Assembly: GCF_003319115.1 (NCBI RefSeq)
Contig: NZ_QOHF01000010.1
Span: forward strand, 62,001-126,000
Direction of reading: 5' to 3'
Source of the DNA: Geodermatophilus sp. TF02-6
Lineage (GTDB): Bacteria; Actinomycetota; Actinomycetes; Mycobacteriales; Geodermatophilaceae
DNA: 64,000 nucleotides
The notes below the pieces were generated by a model. It was not told where the DNA came from, searched no databases, and was given only the letters and a program-made list of their open reading frames with translations. Made by a program: the position numbers and the translations under genes. Positions within the stretch are counted from its first letter, which is position 1. Every line of letters begins with the position of its first letter. Positions 17,643 to 25,181 of this stretch are shown one piece after another.

Positions 17643-18055
17643 TCAGGACAGGACGGGTGGTGCGTACCCGTGGTCGGCGGCGTACGCGCCCAACACGCAG
17701 TCCAGGGAGCCTCCGACGCGGAGGAACTGCTCGTCGAGCAGCCGAGCGAAGTCGCCGACCGCGGCGCCGAGCAGCTGCCCGGCGAAGCGGAGGTCGGCCC
17801 GGGACGAGGTCTGCGCCACCCGCGCCAGCCGGGCCGCCGTCCCGATGGTCGCGGCGAGCGAGGCGACCTGCTCTCCATCGCGGAGTAGGTCTCCGCGTAC
17901 TGGGTCAGGTCCACCCGGGCTCGCACGAGCTCCCCGGCGAGGTCCTCGGGCAGCCCCGCCGCCATGGGGACGTCGTCGCGCGCCAGCACCCGGACCGCGT
18001 CGGCCCGCTCCAGCAGGGACAGCCGGATGGCCAGCGCCCGCCGCCGGGTGCCGGT
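17643..18055 (-). pseudogene. Unrecognised gene with a one-base frameshift
   Basis: The N-terminal part (LAIRLSLLERADAVRVLARD, then VDLTQYAETYSAME) and the C-terminal part (EQVASLAATIGTAARLARVA ... VGGSLDCVLGAYAADHGYAP, stop 17643-17645) are both clearly coding but in different frames. Adding one G after ATGGAG at about 17873-17878 restores a continuous reading YSAMEEQVASL. No acceptable start codon exists before the divergent thioesterase gene, so the 5' end may also be lost. Family not recognised. Confidence 0.65.
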
Positions 18056-18094
18056 CCCCCGCGTGGACTCCGGCTCCCCGGGTAGAGCGCTGCC

Positions 18095-18478
18095 GTGACC
18101 GACGAGAGAGGGCCCGGCGGCTTCGCCGAGCGGCTGGGCGCGCGGGTGAGCGACGCCGACGACGGCAGCGCGCGGATGCGGTTCGAGGTGCGCGACGAGC
18201 ACCTGAACCCGGCCGGCACGCTGCACGGCGGCGTGGTGGCGACGCTGGTCGACACGGCCATGGGCCAGGCGGTGCGCACCACCACCGAGGACGGCCAGGT
18301 GCCGGCCACCAGCCAGCTCACGGTGACCTACCTGCGGCCCGGGCGGCCCGGGCAGCTGACGGTCACCGCGCAGGTGCGCACGCGGGGCGAGCACCTGACC
18401 GTGTGCGAGGCGGACGTCGAGCAGGACGGCGAGGCGGTCGCGCACGCGGTGGCCACCTTCGCGCTGCTGCAGCGCTGA
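18095..18478 (+). CDS. PaaI family hotdog-fold thioesterase
   Basis: 127 residues, one hotdog domain. HLNPAGTLHGGVVATLVDTA is the signature helix with the conserved G-x-x-HGG and the catalytic Asp; SQLTVTYLRPGRPGQLTVTA is the core sheet. Hydrolyses acyl-CoA thioesters, often aromatic or phenylacetyl-type. GTG start where homology begins. The acyl-CoA synthetase follows on the same strand. Confidence 0.9.
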   Translation: MTDERGPGGFAERLGARVSDADDGSARMRFEVRDEHLNPAGTLHGGVVATLVDTAMGQAVRTTTEDGQVPATSQLTVTYLRPGRPGQLTVTAQVRTRGEHLTVCEADVEQDGEAVAHAVATFALLQR

Positions 18479-18495
18479 CCCGCGCCGCCGGCACC

Positions 18496-18570
18496 CCGCC
18501 TCCCGACACCGCGCCTCCCGACACCGCGCCTCCCGACACCGCGCCTCCCGACACCGCGCCTCCCGACACC
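18496..18570 (+). repeat. 15-bp tandem repeat, 5 copies
   Basis: Unit GCGCCTCCCGACACC repeated five times (copies end at 18510, 18525, 18540, 18555, 18570; first copy with slight change), filling most of the gap between the thioesterase and the acyl-CoA synthetase. Confidence 0.93.
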
Positions 18571-18671
18571 GCGGCCCGCGCGTCGCGGCCGCCCGCATGG
18601 ACACCACCCGGCAGGAGCGGCACACTCCGGGGCCCTGGTACACGCGGACGACGACGTCAGCGGAGGTGGCG

Positions 18672-20222
18672 GTGGCCCAGTACGTCGACACGACCGGCTC
18701 CGTCGAGCAGCCCCGGCCCTCCCCCGGCCGCGGCCCGTTCGACGCCAGCGGCCTCGAGACCGGACCCGACGGCGTCCGCCGGTACACCGGGCTGGCGCAG
18801 AATCTGCTGCACCTGCTCCGCTCCGCGGTCGATGCGCACCCCGACGCGGAGGCGCTGGTGGAGCTCGGCGGCGAGCGGGTCACCTACCGGCAGCTGTGGG
18901 ACCGCGGCGCCCGGGTCGCCGGCGGGCTGCGCGCGGCCGGCGTCCACCCCGGTGACCGGGTGGCCAACCGGCTGCCCAACGGCAACGACTGGGTCCACGC
19001 GTTCTGGGGCACGCTGCTGGCCGGTGCCGTCGTCGTCCCGGTCAACACCCGCTTCGCCGAGCCCGAGGTGCGCTACGTCGTGGAGGACTCCGGCGCCGCG
19101 TACGTCGTCGAGCCCGGCGCCCCGCTGCCGGACGGCGACCCGGTGGAGGTCACCGACCAGGGGCACACCGACCTGGCCGCGATCTTCTACACGAGCGGGA
19201 CGACCGGCTTCCCCAAGGGGGCGATGACCACCCACGAGAACTTCCTGTCCAACGTCGAGACCTGCCTGCGCTGCCTGACCCTGCCCCGCGACGAGCAGCT
19301 GTCGACGCTGATCTCCGTGCCGCTGTTCCACGTCACCGGCTGCAACTCGCAGCTGCTGGTGGTCACCGCGCTCGCCGGGACGTCGGTGGTCATGCCGGTG
19401 TTCGAGGTGCAGGCGTTCCTGCAGGCGATCGAGGAGGAGCGCATCGACGTGCTGACCACGGTGCCGGCGATCTACTGGCTGGCGCTGCAGCAGCCGAACT
19501 TCGCCGACGTCGACACCTCGTCGGTGCGGGCGCTCAGCTACGGCGGCGCGCCGATCGCCCCGGACCTGGTGCACCGCATCCAGCAGGCGTTCCCGAGCGC
19601 ACGGGTGGGCAACGGCTTCGGGTTGACCGAGACCTCATCGGTGTCGACCTACCTGCCACACGAGTACGCCGCCGAGCACGCCGACTCCGTGGGCTTCCCC
19701 GCCCCGGTGGTCGACGTCGACCTGGCCGACGCCGACCCGCACACCGGCGTCGGTGAGCTGCTGATCCGGGGACCGAACGTCGTCGCCGGGTACTGGAACA
19801 AGCCCGAGCAGACGCGGCAGACCTTCGTCGACGGCTGGCTGCACTCGGGCGACCTCGCCCGCATCGACGACGGCCTCGTCCACATCGTCGACCGCAAGAA
19901 GGACATGATCAACCGCGGCGGCGAGAACGTGTACTGCGTCGAGGTGGAGAACGCGCTGGCCGCGCACCCGGCGGTCGGCGAGGTGGCCGTCCTCGGCGTG
20001 CCGGACCCGATGATGGGCGAGAAGGTCGGCGCGGTCGTCGTCCCCCAGCCGGGGCAGCAGCTCGACGCCGGGGAGCTGCTGGCCTTCGCCCGCGAGCGGC
20101 TGGCCGACTTCAAGGTGCCGCAGTACGTCGCGGTCCGCGGCGAGCCGCTGCCCCGCAACCCCGGCGGCAAGGTGCTCAAGCCGCCGCTGCGCGAGCAGAC
20201 CGACTGGCAACCCGTCCGCTGA
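18672..20222 (+). CDS. Acyl-CoA synthetase (AMP-forming, class I adenylate-forming enzyme)
   Basis: 516 residues. Activates a carboxylic acid to acyl-AMP and then acyl-CoA. Motifs: P-loop YTSGTTGFPKG (near residue 172), GFGLTETS (near 314), GYWNKPEQT, adenylate-binding SGDLARIDDG (near 393), hinge DRKKDMINRGGENVYCVEVE (near 405), and the catalytic lysine in NPGGKVLK (near 497). I chose GTG 18672 because GGAGG sits six bases upstream; upstream ATG 18597 would add 25 residues. Substrate not deducible. The phosphotriesterase-like gene follows after 25 bases, likely one operon. Confidence 0.93.
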   Translation: MAQYVDTTGSVEQPRPSPGRGPFDASGLETGPDGVRRYTGLAQNLLHLLRSAVDAHPDAEALVELGGERVTYRQLWDRGARVAGGLRAAGVHPGDRVANRLPNGNDWVHAFWGTLLAGAVVVPVNTRFAEPEVRYVVEDSGAAYVVEPGAPLPDGDPVEVTDQGHTDLAAIFYTSGTTGFPKGAMTTHENFLSNVETCLRCLTLPRDEQLSTLISVPLFHVTGCNSQLLVVTALAGTSVVMPVFEVQAFLQAIEEERIDVLTTVPAIYWLALQQPNFADVDTSSVRALSYGGAPIAPDLVHRIQQAFPSARVGNGFGLTETSSVSTYLPHEYAAEHADSVGFPAPVVDVDLADADPHTGVGELLIRGPNVVAGYWNKPEQTRQTFVDGWLHSGDLARIDDGLVHIVDRKKDMINRGGENVYCVEVENALAAHPAVGEVAVLGVPDPMMGEKVGAVVVPQPGQQLDAGELLAFARERLADFKVPQYVAVRGEPLPRNPGGKVLKPPLREQTDWQPVR

Positions 20223-20247
20223 CACCCCGCCCCCGGAGGAGAACCGC

Positions 20248-21228
20248 GTGCCCACCGTCGAGACCGTCCGCGGCCCCGTCGACACCGCCGAGCTCGGCGC
20301 GACGCTCATGCACGAGCACGTCTTCGTGCTCTCCACCGAGCACGTGCAGAACTACGGCGCCGGCGACTGGTGGGACGAGGAGGAGCGGGTCCGCGACGCG
20401 GTGGAGAAGCTGGACGAGCTCAAGGCGCTCGGCATCGACACGATCGTCGACCCGACCGTGTGGGGGCTGGGCCGCTACATCCCGCGGGTGCAGCGGGTGG
20501 CCGAGCAGACCGACCTGAACATCATCGTGGCCACCGGGCTCTACACCTACGACGAGATCCCGCACCAGTACGAGTACCGCGGCCCCGGCCTGCTGCTCGA
20601 CCTGCCGAGCGACCCGATGGTCGACGACTTCACCCGGGACCTCCGCGACGGCATCGGCGACACCGGGGTCAAGGCGGCGTTCCTCAAGTGCGTGGTGGAG
20701 GCCAAGGGGCTGACGCCCGGGGTGGAGCGCACCCTGCGGGCCTGCGCGGCCACCTCCCGCGCGACCGGTGCGCCGATCACCGTGCACACCTCCTCGGCGA
20801 TCGGCGCGGGCCGGCTGGCGGTGCAGGTGTTCCGCGACGAGGGCGTCGACCTCACCAAGGTGGTCATCGGCCACGCCGGCGACAGCAACGACCTCGACTA
20901 CCTGACCGAGCTGGCCGACGCCGGCTGCATCCTCGGCATGGACCGGTTCGGCCTGGACCTGTTCAACCCCACCGCGTCGCGGGTCGACACGATCGTGGCG
21001 CTGGCCGAGCGGGGCTACGCCGACCGCATGGTGCTCGCCCACGACGCCAGCTGCTACATCGACTACTTCCCCGGCGCCGCGGCGCAGGCGGCCAAGGAGC
21101 AGGTCTCGCCGAACTGGAACTTCACGCACATCAGCAGGGACGTGCTGCCGATGTTGCGCGACCGGGGCGTGACCGACGAGCAGATCCGGCAGATGCTGGT
21201 CGACACGCCACGCCGCTACTTCGAGTAG
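20248..21228 (+). CDS. Phosphotriesterase-family metal-dependent hydrolase
   Basis: 326 residues, a TIM-barrel amidohydrolase. Binuclear metal ligands are visible: LMHEHVF (His22, His24), a Lys near 146 in AAFLKCVVEA that would be carbamylated, ITVHTSS (His near 178), VIGHAGD (His near 208) and LAHDAS (Asp near 265). Family members are lactonases/esterases, some acting on N-acyl-homoserine lactones. The ending MLVDTPRRYFE is typical. GTG start with GGAGGAG six bases upstream. Coupled to an acyl-CoA synthetase, so a lactone or ester feeding a CoA pathway is a reasonable guess. Confidence 0.9.
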   Translation: MPTVETVRGPVDTAELGATLMHEHVFVLSTEHVQNYGAGDWWDEEERVRDAVEKLDELKALGIDTIVDPTVWGLGRYIPRVQRVAEQTDLNIIVATGLYTYDEIPHQYEYRGPGLLLDLPSDPMVDDFTRDLRDGIGDTGVKAAFLKCVVEAKGLTPGVERTLRACAATSRATGAPITVHTSSAIGAGRLAVQVFRDEGVDLTKVVIGHAGDSNDLDYLTELADAGCILGMDRFGLDLFNPTASRVDTIVALAERGYADRMVLAHDASCYIDYFPGAAAQAAKEQVSPNWNFTHISRDVLPMLRDRGVTDEQIRQMLVDTPRRYFE

Positions 21229-21249
21229 GTCCCGAACGCCGGTGGCTAG

Positions 21250-21396
21250 GTCGACGTCGCCTCCGCCGACGACCGGCCCGAGGTGGCCGACGACTACGGC
21301 GCCAACTTCGAGCGGCTGCGGGAGGTCGAGCGGCGCTACGACCCCGGCAACCCCTTCCCCCTCGACCAGGACATCCGCCCGTGGCGCGGACGAGCG
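21250..21396 (+). pseudogene. C-terminal stump of a FAD-linked (berberine-bridge type) oxidase
   Basis: Immediately after an in-frame TAG (21247) the frame reads YGANFERLREVERRYDPGNP then FPLDQDIRP, the BBE domain ending of FAD-linked oxidases. Only about 49 codons are left; the flavin domain is gone. The frame is still open into the DUF427 gene, so it could be mistaken for its N-terminus. Confidence 0.8.
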
Positions 21397-21405
21397 GGAG
21401 GCGGA

Positions 21406-21720
21406 ATGACGGGGCCGCCGGACGGTGTTGCCGGTCACATGGCCACTGCACGCTGGAACGGCACCGTCGTCGCCGAGTCCGACGACATCGTCACCGTCGA
21501 GGGCAACGCCTACTTCCCCCGGGAGGCGGTGCGCGACGACGTCCTGCGACCGTCGGAGACGCACACCGTGTGCCCGTGGAAGGGGACCGCGTCCTACTAC
21601 ACGCTCCAGGTGGACGGGCAGACCAACCCCGACGCGGCCTGGTACTACCCGGAGCCCAAGGACGCCGCGAGGGAGATCGCCGGCCGCGTGGCGTTCTGGC
21701 GGGGCGTCGAGGTCGGCTGA
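21406..21720 (+). CDS. DUF427 domain protein
   Basis: 104 residues from ATG 21406 (GGGAGG five bases upstream); ATG 21439 gives the bare domain. Conserved blocks ATARWNGTVVAESDDIVTVE, NAYFPREAVRDDVL, HTVCPWKGTASYYTLQVDG and AAWYYPEPKDAAREIAGRVA are diagnostic of DUF427, a small beta-rich domain with a conserved Cys and Trp; biochemical role unknown. Confidence 0.92.
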   Translation: MTGPPDGVAGHMATARWNGTVVAESDDIVTVEGNAYFPREAVRDDVLRPSETHTVCPWKGTASYYTLQVDGQTNPDAAWYYPEPKDAAREIAGRVAFWRGVEVG

Positions 21721-21724
21721 CGAC

Positions 21725-21765
21725 GAGGGGCCGCAGACCGGACACCGTCCGGCCTGCGGCCCCTC
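21725..21765. terminator. Bidirectional hairpin terminator
   Basis: Outer 12-base arms GAGGGGCCGCAG (21725-21736) and CTGCGGCCCCTC (21754-21765) with an inner CCGGAC/GTCCGG stem. Sits between the convergent DUF427 gene and the gene ending at 21777. Confidence 0.85.
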
Positions 21766-21776
21766 GCCCGCGACCT

Positions 21777-22010
21777 CTAGCTGCTCATACGAGAACCCAG
21801 GAGCGCCTTGCCCCGCTCGGCGCCCTTGCGGCTGTCGCTCTGCGCCTTGCGGAACAGGTCGGCGACCTCGTTGTCACCGTCCCGCTCGGCGTCCTGGATG
21901 TAGGTCTCCAGGCGCAGGGCGTTGTTCAGGCACTGCTCCGTGTACCAGATGAGGTTGTAGTCCTTGTCCTTGGTGCCGGTGACGTCGCCGGTTTCACTGG
22001 TCATGCTCAC
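21777..22010 (-). CDS. Small helical protein, 77 aa
   Basis: Starts GTG 22010 (AGAAGG six bases upstream) or ATG 22004. Sequence DKDYNLIWYTEQCLNNALRL then ETYIQDAERDGDNEVADLFR is a helical hairpin reminiscent of ferritin-like or stress proteins. Shares its neighbourhood with a ferritin-like protein at 22751-23722. No firm family. Confidence 0.75.
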   Translation of the reverse strand: MSMTSETGDVTGTKDKDYNLIWYTEQCLNNALRLETYIQDAERDGDNEVADLFRKAQSDSRKGAERGKALLGSRMSS

Positions 22011-22163
22011 GACCCGCCTTCTCGCGGCTGCTGGGATCTCCTGGACGCCGGTGCCCCCGTCGACCTCGCTGCTGCCGCGGCGACACCGACTGGGGGCCAG
22101 TCCAGCGGATCGGCCGTCCGGAGGGAACCGGTGCGCGCACGGCGACCGGTGTTCCCCGGCGCG

Positions 22164-22586
22164 TCAGCTCGGACGGGCCCCGGCGAGTCCCCGCGCGGCC
22201 GCGGCCGCGTCGGGGTCGAGGGCTCGCGCGCGCTCCTGCCGCTCGATGAGTCGGTGGTAGGCCGCCCACGCCTCCTCGGGGGTGACGTCGAGGGCGGCGG
22301 CGACCTGCTGCCAGGTGGCGCCGCCGCGCAGGGCGGCGCGGAAGCCGGTCAGCTGGCTGTCGCGCGCCTTGCGGGCGACGACCTCGCCGAGGGCGAGCAG
22401 CTCCAGGGACTCGGGGACGTCCAGCGACGTCGTCGCGTCCTTGACGGAGCTCCAGTCGTCGGCGTCCGCGTCGCGGACGGTGTTCAGGGTCGTGGTCCCG
22501 CTGTCGCGCCGGCTCAGGAAGTCCAGCCGGGTGACGGCCGTCGTCAGGGAGAGCTCCTGTCCGAGGACCTCGGGTGTGATGCTCAT
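22164..22586 (-). CDS. Hypothetical protein with helix-turn-helix-like C-terminus
   Basis: 140 residues from ATG 22586 (GGAAG five bases upstream). N-terminus MSITPEVLGQELSLTTAVTR, central VPESLELLALGEVVARKARD, and a segment GGATWQQVAAALDVTPEEAW that looks like a helix-turn-helix. Possible DNA-binding protein; not recognised as a named family. Confidence 0.7.
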   Translation of the reverse strand: MSITPEVLGQELSLTTAVTRLDFLSRRDSGTTTLNTVRDADADDWSSVKDATTSLDVPESLELLALGEVVARKARDSQLTGFRAALRGGATWQQVAAALDVTPEEAWAAYHRLIERQERARALDPDAAAAARGLAGARPS

Positions 22587-22652
22587 GCGTTCTTCCATCC
22601 CCGGCCCCGGCAGCCGGTCAAACCCGGTGCGACCCACGTCTCGGACAGCGGC

Positions 22653-22689
22653 GAGGGCCCGCACCCCGGGAAGTGGGGTGCGGGCCCTC
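22653..22689. terminator. Strong hairpin terminator
   Basis: Perfect 15-base arms at 22653-22667 (GAGGGCCCGCACCCC) and 22675-22689 with a seven-base loop, downstream of the ferritin-like gene on the minus strand. No T-run, as usual in GC-rich actinobacteria. Confidence 0.85.
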
Positions 22690-22694
22690 CGCGG

Positions 22695-22743
22695 CCCCGT
22701 CCAGAGGCTCGCCGCGAGCCTGCGAGTGGTGAGAGGGACGGGG
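22695..22743 (-). terminator. Structured 3' element (copy 2 of a repeat family)
   Basis: Follows the stop of the 22751-23722 gene by a few bases on the minus strand. Arms CCCCGTCC (22695-22702) and GGACGGGG (22736-22743) enclose a 33-base core with an inner hairpin GGCTCG-CCG-CGAGCC. The core matches 6852-6883 and 55996-56028, while the arms differ but still pair. Confidence 0.7.
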
Positions 22744-22750
22744 TCCTTCC

Positions 22751-23722
22751 TCAGTTGTCGACGCCCACGGCCTCCTTGGCCAGCGCGGCCAGCTGGGTCT
22801 GGGTGGCGCTCACCACGCTGGAGCGGTTCTTGTGGGTCTCCTCGTAGCGGATGATGACCCGGACGTCGCGTGCGCTCTTCAGCTCCTTGACCGCCTTGAC
22901 GGCGTCCTGGGTCGACAGCGAGTCGTAGCCCTTGATCGGCAGCTCGTCGGCGGAGACGTCGCCGAGCTCCTCGCGGGCGGCCCGGGCGGCGTTGGCCGCC
23001 TCCTTGTTGCCCTCGCGGCGGGCGATCCGCTCGGCCCGGCGCAGCGCGGCGCCGCGGCCGACGGTCAGCGTCTCGCGGACGGCGTCGGTGAGCGAGGTCG
23101 CCTTGTCGGCCACCTCGCCGAGCCGCTCGCCGGCCTCCTCGCGCCGCTGGCGCGCGGAGTCGACGGCCTCGTTGACCCGGTTGGCGAAGAAGCGGGTCGG
23201 GGCGTTGGCGGCGCGGGCCGCGGTGCCGGCGACACGCTGGAACGGGGTCGGCCGCAGCGCGGCGGGGCCGCCCATGGCCTCCTCGGCCAGCACGACGGTC
23301 AGCCACTCGACGGTCGCCTCGTGCGCGGTGATCAGCCGCTCGGCGAGCTGCTTGACCCGCGGCAGCTCGGCCTGGTCGGCGAGCACCTTGAGGTAGGTGG
23401 CGCGGTCGAGCAGCTGGTGCTCCAGGGACAGGTCCTGCAGCAGGGCCTCCTCGAACGGCTCGGCCTGCTCGAAGGTGGCCTTGAGGACGGCGCCGAGCCG
23501 GCCGACGGCGGGGGTCACCACGTCCGGCACGCCACCGAGGGCGCGCAGCTGCTCGACGATGGCCTGGGTGCGGCTGGCGGCGTTGTCCGCGTTCTGGGTG
23601 AGCTCCCGGCGGACGGCGTCGGTGCGCGCCTGGGCGACCCGGGTGCGGGCGACCTGCTCCTCGGTCTGGGTGAGCAGAACGAGGGCGCGCAGCTGGTTGA
23701 TGATCTTGGCGTTGTCGGCCAT
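22751..23722 (-). CDS. Ferritin-like helical protein
   Basis: 323 residues, almost entirely helical. N-terminal half: LRALVLLTQTEEQVARTRVA, VPDVVTPAVGRLGAVLKATF, LQDLSLEHQLLDRATYLKVL and ERLITAHEATVEWLTVVLAE form a four-helix ferritin-like bundle with Glu/His positions. The second half is a long charged helix (RVNEAVDSARQRREEAGERL) and a tail with ELPIKGYDSLSTQDAVKAVK and VRVIIRYEETHKNRSSVVSA. Role unknown; perhaps a stress-related structural protein. ATG 23722 with GGAG about 12 bases upstream. Confidence 0.75.
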   Translation of the reverse strand: MADNAKIINQLRALVLLTQTEEQVARTRVAQARTDAVRRELTQNADNAASRTQAIVEQLRALGGVPDVVTPAVGRLGAVLKATFEQAEPFEEALLQDLSLEHQLLDRATYLKVLADQAELPRVKQLAERLITAHEATVEWLTVVLAEEAMGGPAALRPTPFQRVAGTAARAANAPTRFFANRVNEAVDSARQRREEAGERLGEVADKATSLTDAVRETLTVGRGAALRRAERIARREGNKEAANAARAAREELGDVSADELPIKGYDSLSTQDAVKAVKELKSARDVRVIIRYEETHKNRSSVVSATQTQLAALAKEAVGVDN

Positions 23723-23879
23723 GGGGGGAAGGACTCCAGAGATCGTTGATGACCTGACGCCTCCAGAATGCCCCTTCTAGGCCGTCTGCTAACTACTGCA
23801 AGCGGATTGCTTGCCGTGAGATGCGTCACGCCGGGTCGGCTCGTCGCCGTGTCGACGTGTCGAGGCGCCCTCCCCGTGC

Positions 23880-24347
23880 TCAGCCGGACAGCACGGCGAC
23901 GAGCCGGTCGAGCAGCGGCACCTGGCCCGCGACCAGCTTCTGCCGGGCCTCCTCGACGGTCACCCACGCGGCGCGGTCGATCTCGGGGAACTCCCGCACG
24001 CGGCCCGACCGCGGCGGCCACTCGAGGGCGAAGGTGTTGCTGACCGCGCGGGCCGCGTCGAAGTCGCCCTCGACGGCCCAGACGGTCAGCCGCTTGCCGC
24101 CGGACTGCCGCACCTCGCCGAGCGGGACGGCGTCGCCGGCGGGCGCGGGCGCGCCGAGCTCCTCCTCGAACTCACGCAGCGCGACCGCGTACGGGTCCTC
24201 GCCGTCGGTGTACTCGCCCTTGGGGATCGACCAGGCGCCGGCGTCCTTGCGCGCCCAGAACGGCCCGCCCATGTGCCCGATCAGTACCTGCAGGCCGCGC
24301 CCGGCGTGGCGCCGGTGCAGCAGCAGCCCCGCGCTCGTCCTCGCCAC
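23880..24347 (-). CDS. NUDIX hydrolase
   Basis: 155 residues. Nudix box is GEYTDGEDPYAVALREFEEELG, matching G-x5-E-x7-R-E-x2-E-E-x-G. The N-terminal strand RTSAGLLLHRRHAGRGLQVL and GAWSIPKGEY precede it. Hydrolyses nucleoside-diphosphate-linked compounds; related actinobacterial proteins are annotated diadenosine polyphosphate hydrolase-like. GTG 24347 with GGGAGG six bases upstream. Confidence 0.92.
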   Translation of the reverse strand: MARTSAGLLLHRRHAGRGLQVLIGHMGGPFWARKDAGAWSIPKGEYTDGEDPYAVALREFEEELGAPAPAGDAVPLGEVRQSGGKRLTVWAVEGDFDAARAVSNTFALEWPPRSGRVREFPEIDRAAWVTVEEARQKLVAGQVPLLDRLVAVLSG

Positions 24348-24466
24348 GGCCCACCTCCCCCGCCATCCTCCGCCCGCAGCGGCCGACCCGGCGGGATGGA
24401 GGCGGCGCCGCCCGGCGCAGGGGGAGGGCAGCCGGGCGGCGCCGCGTCTGGAGGTGGGCCAGCGCT

Positions 24467-25090
24467 CTACAGACGTGCGAGGGCGTCGGGCAGGTCCACC
24501 ACGTCGGCGTACTTCGCGTCGAGGTCGGCGAGGTTGGCCTCGTGCAGCGCCGGGCTGCGGTCGGCGCAGGCCTGGCGCACCACCTGCGGGCGGAAGCCGG
24601 AGTTGAGGGCGTCCATGGCGCTGGCCCGCACGCAGCCCGACGTCGAGACGCCGGCGACCACCACGGTGTCCACGCCGGCCGCGCGCAGGGTGGAGGCCAG
24701 CGAGGTGCCGAAGAACGCCGACGCGTACTGCTTCACCACCACCGGCTCGCCCGCCTCGGGCTCGATCGTGAGGTCGCCCCAGCCGCCCGGCGCGTCCTCG
24801 ACGAAGCAGGCCAGCGCCGGCACCTTGCGCACGAACAACCCCGCGTCGCCCAGCCCCGGGGTGTAGCGGACGACGGTCCACACCACCAGGTGCCCGTGCG
24901 CCCGTGCGGCGTCCACCAGCGCGCGGGTCGCCGTCACCGCGGGGTCGGGGTCGGGCAGCCCGAACGGCCCGTCCCGGTCGGTGTAGGCGCGCACCAGGTC
25001 GACGACCACGACCGCGGGCGTGCTCCCCCAGCCGACCCGGCCGGAGAACGCCGACCCGTGCGGCCCGGGCGCGGGCTCGGGGACGCTCAC
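24467..25090 (-). CDS. Isochorismatase-family cysteine hydrolase, N-carbamoylsarcosine amidase-like
   Basis: 207 residues from the GTG at 25090; a GTG at 25144 lies inside a palindromic repeat. Catalytic triad: Asp in AVVVVDLVRAYTD, Lys in GLFVRKVPALACF, Cys in VVAGVSTSGCVRASAMDALN. The ending PALHEANLADLDAKYADVVD closely resembles N-carbamoylsarcosine amidohydrolases, which release ammonia and CO2 from N-carbamoyl amino acids. It lies directly downstream of hyuB on the same strand, where it would act on the N-carbamoyl product of a hydantoinase. Confidence 0.85.
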   Translation of the reverse strand: MSVPEPAPGPHGSAFSGRVGWGSTPAVVVVDLVRAYTDRDGPFGLPDPDPAVTATRALVDAARAHGHLVVWTVVRYTPGLGDAGLFVRKVPALACFVEDAPGGWGDLTIEPEAGEPVVVKQYASAFFGTSLASTLRAAGVDTVVVAGVSTSGCVRASAMDALNSGFRPQVVRQACADRSPALHEANLADLDAKYADVVDLPDALARL

Positions 25091-25097
25091 CTCCGGA

Positions 25098-25159
25098 CGA
25101 CCAGATCGGCGGTCTGGTCGCCATGCGGCCCGGGAGACGGCCACATCGCCGATGTGGCC
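25098..25159 (+). repeat. Double palindrome between hyuB and the cysteine hydrolase
   Basis: First palindrome 25098-25120 (arms CGACCAGATCG / CGGTCTGGTCG, one mismatch); second 25139-25159 (arms GGCCACATCG / CGATGTGGCC, perfect, one central base). The same words recur at 3576-3636. Probably a REP-like dispersed element; here it separates two genes of the catabolic operon. Confidence 0.8.
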
Positions 25160-25181
25160 GAGGAGGGGAGGGCCATCTCGA

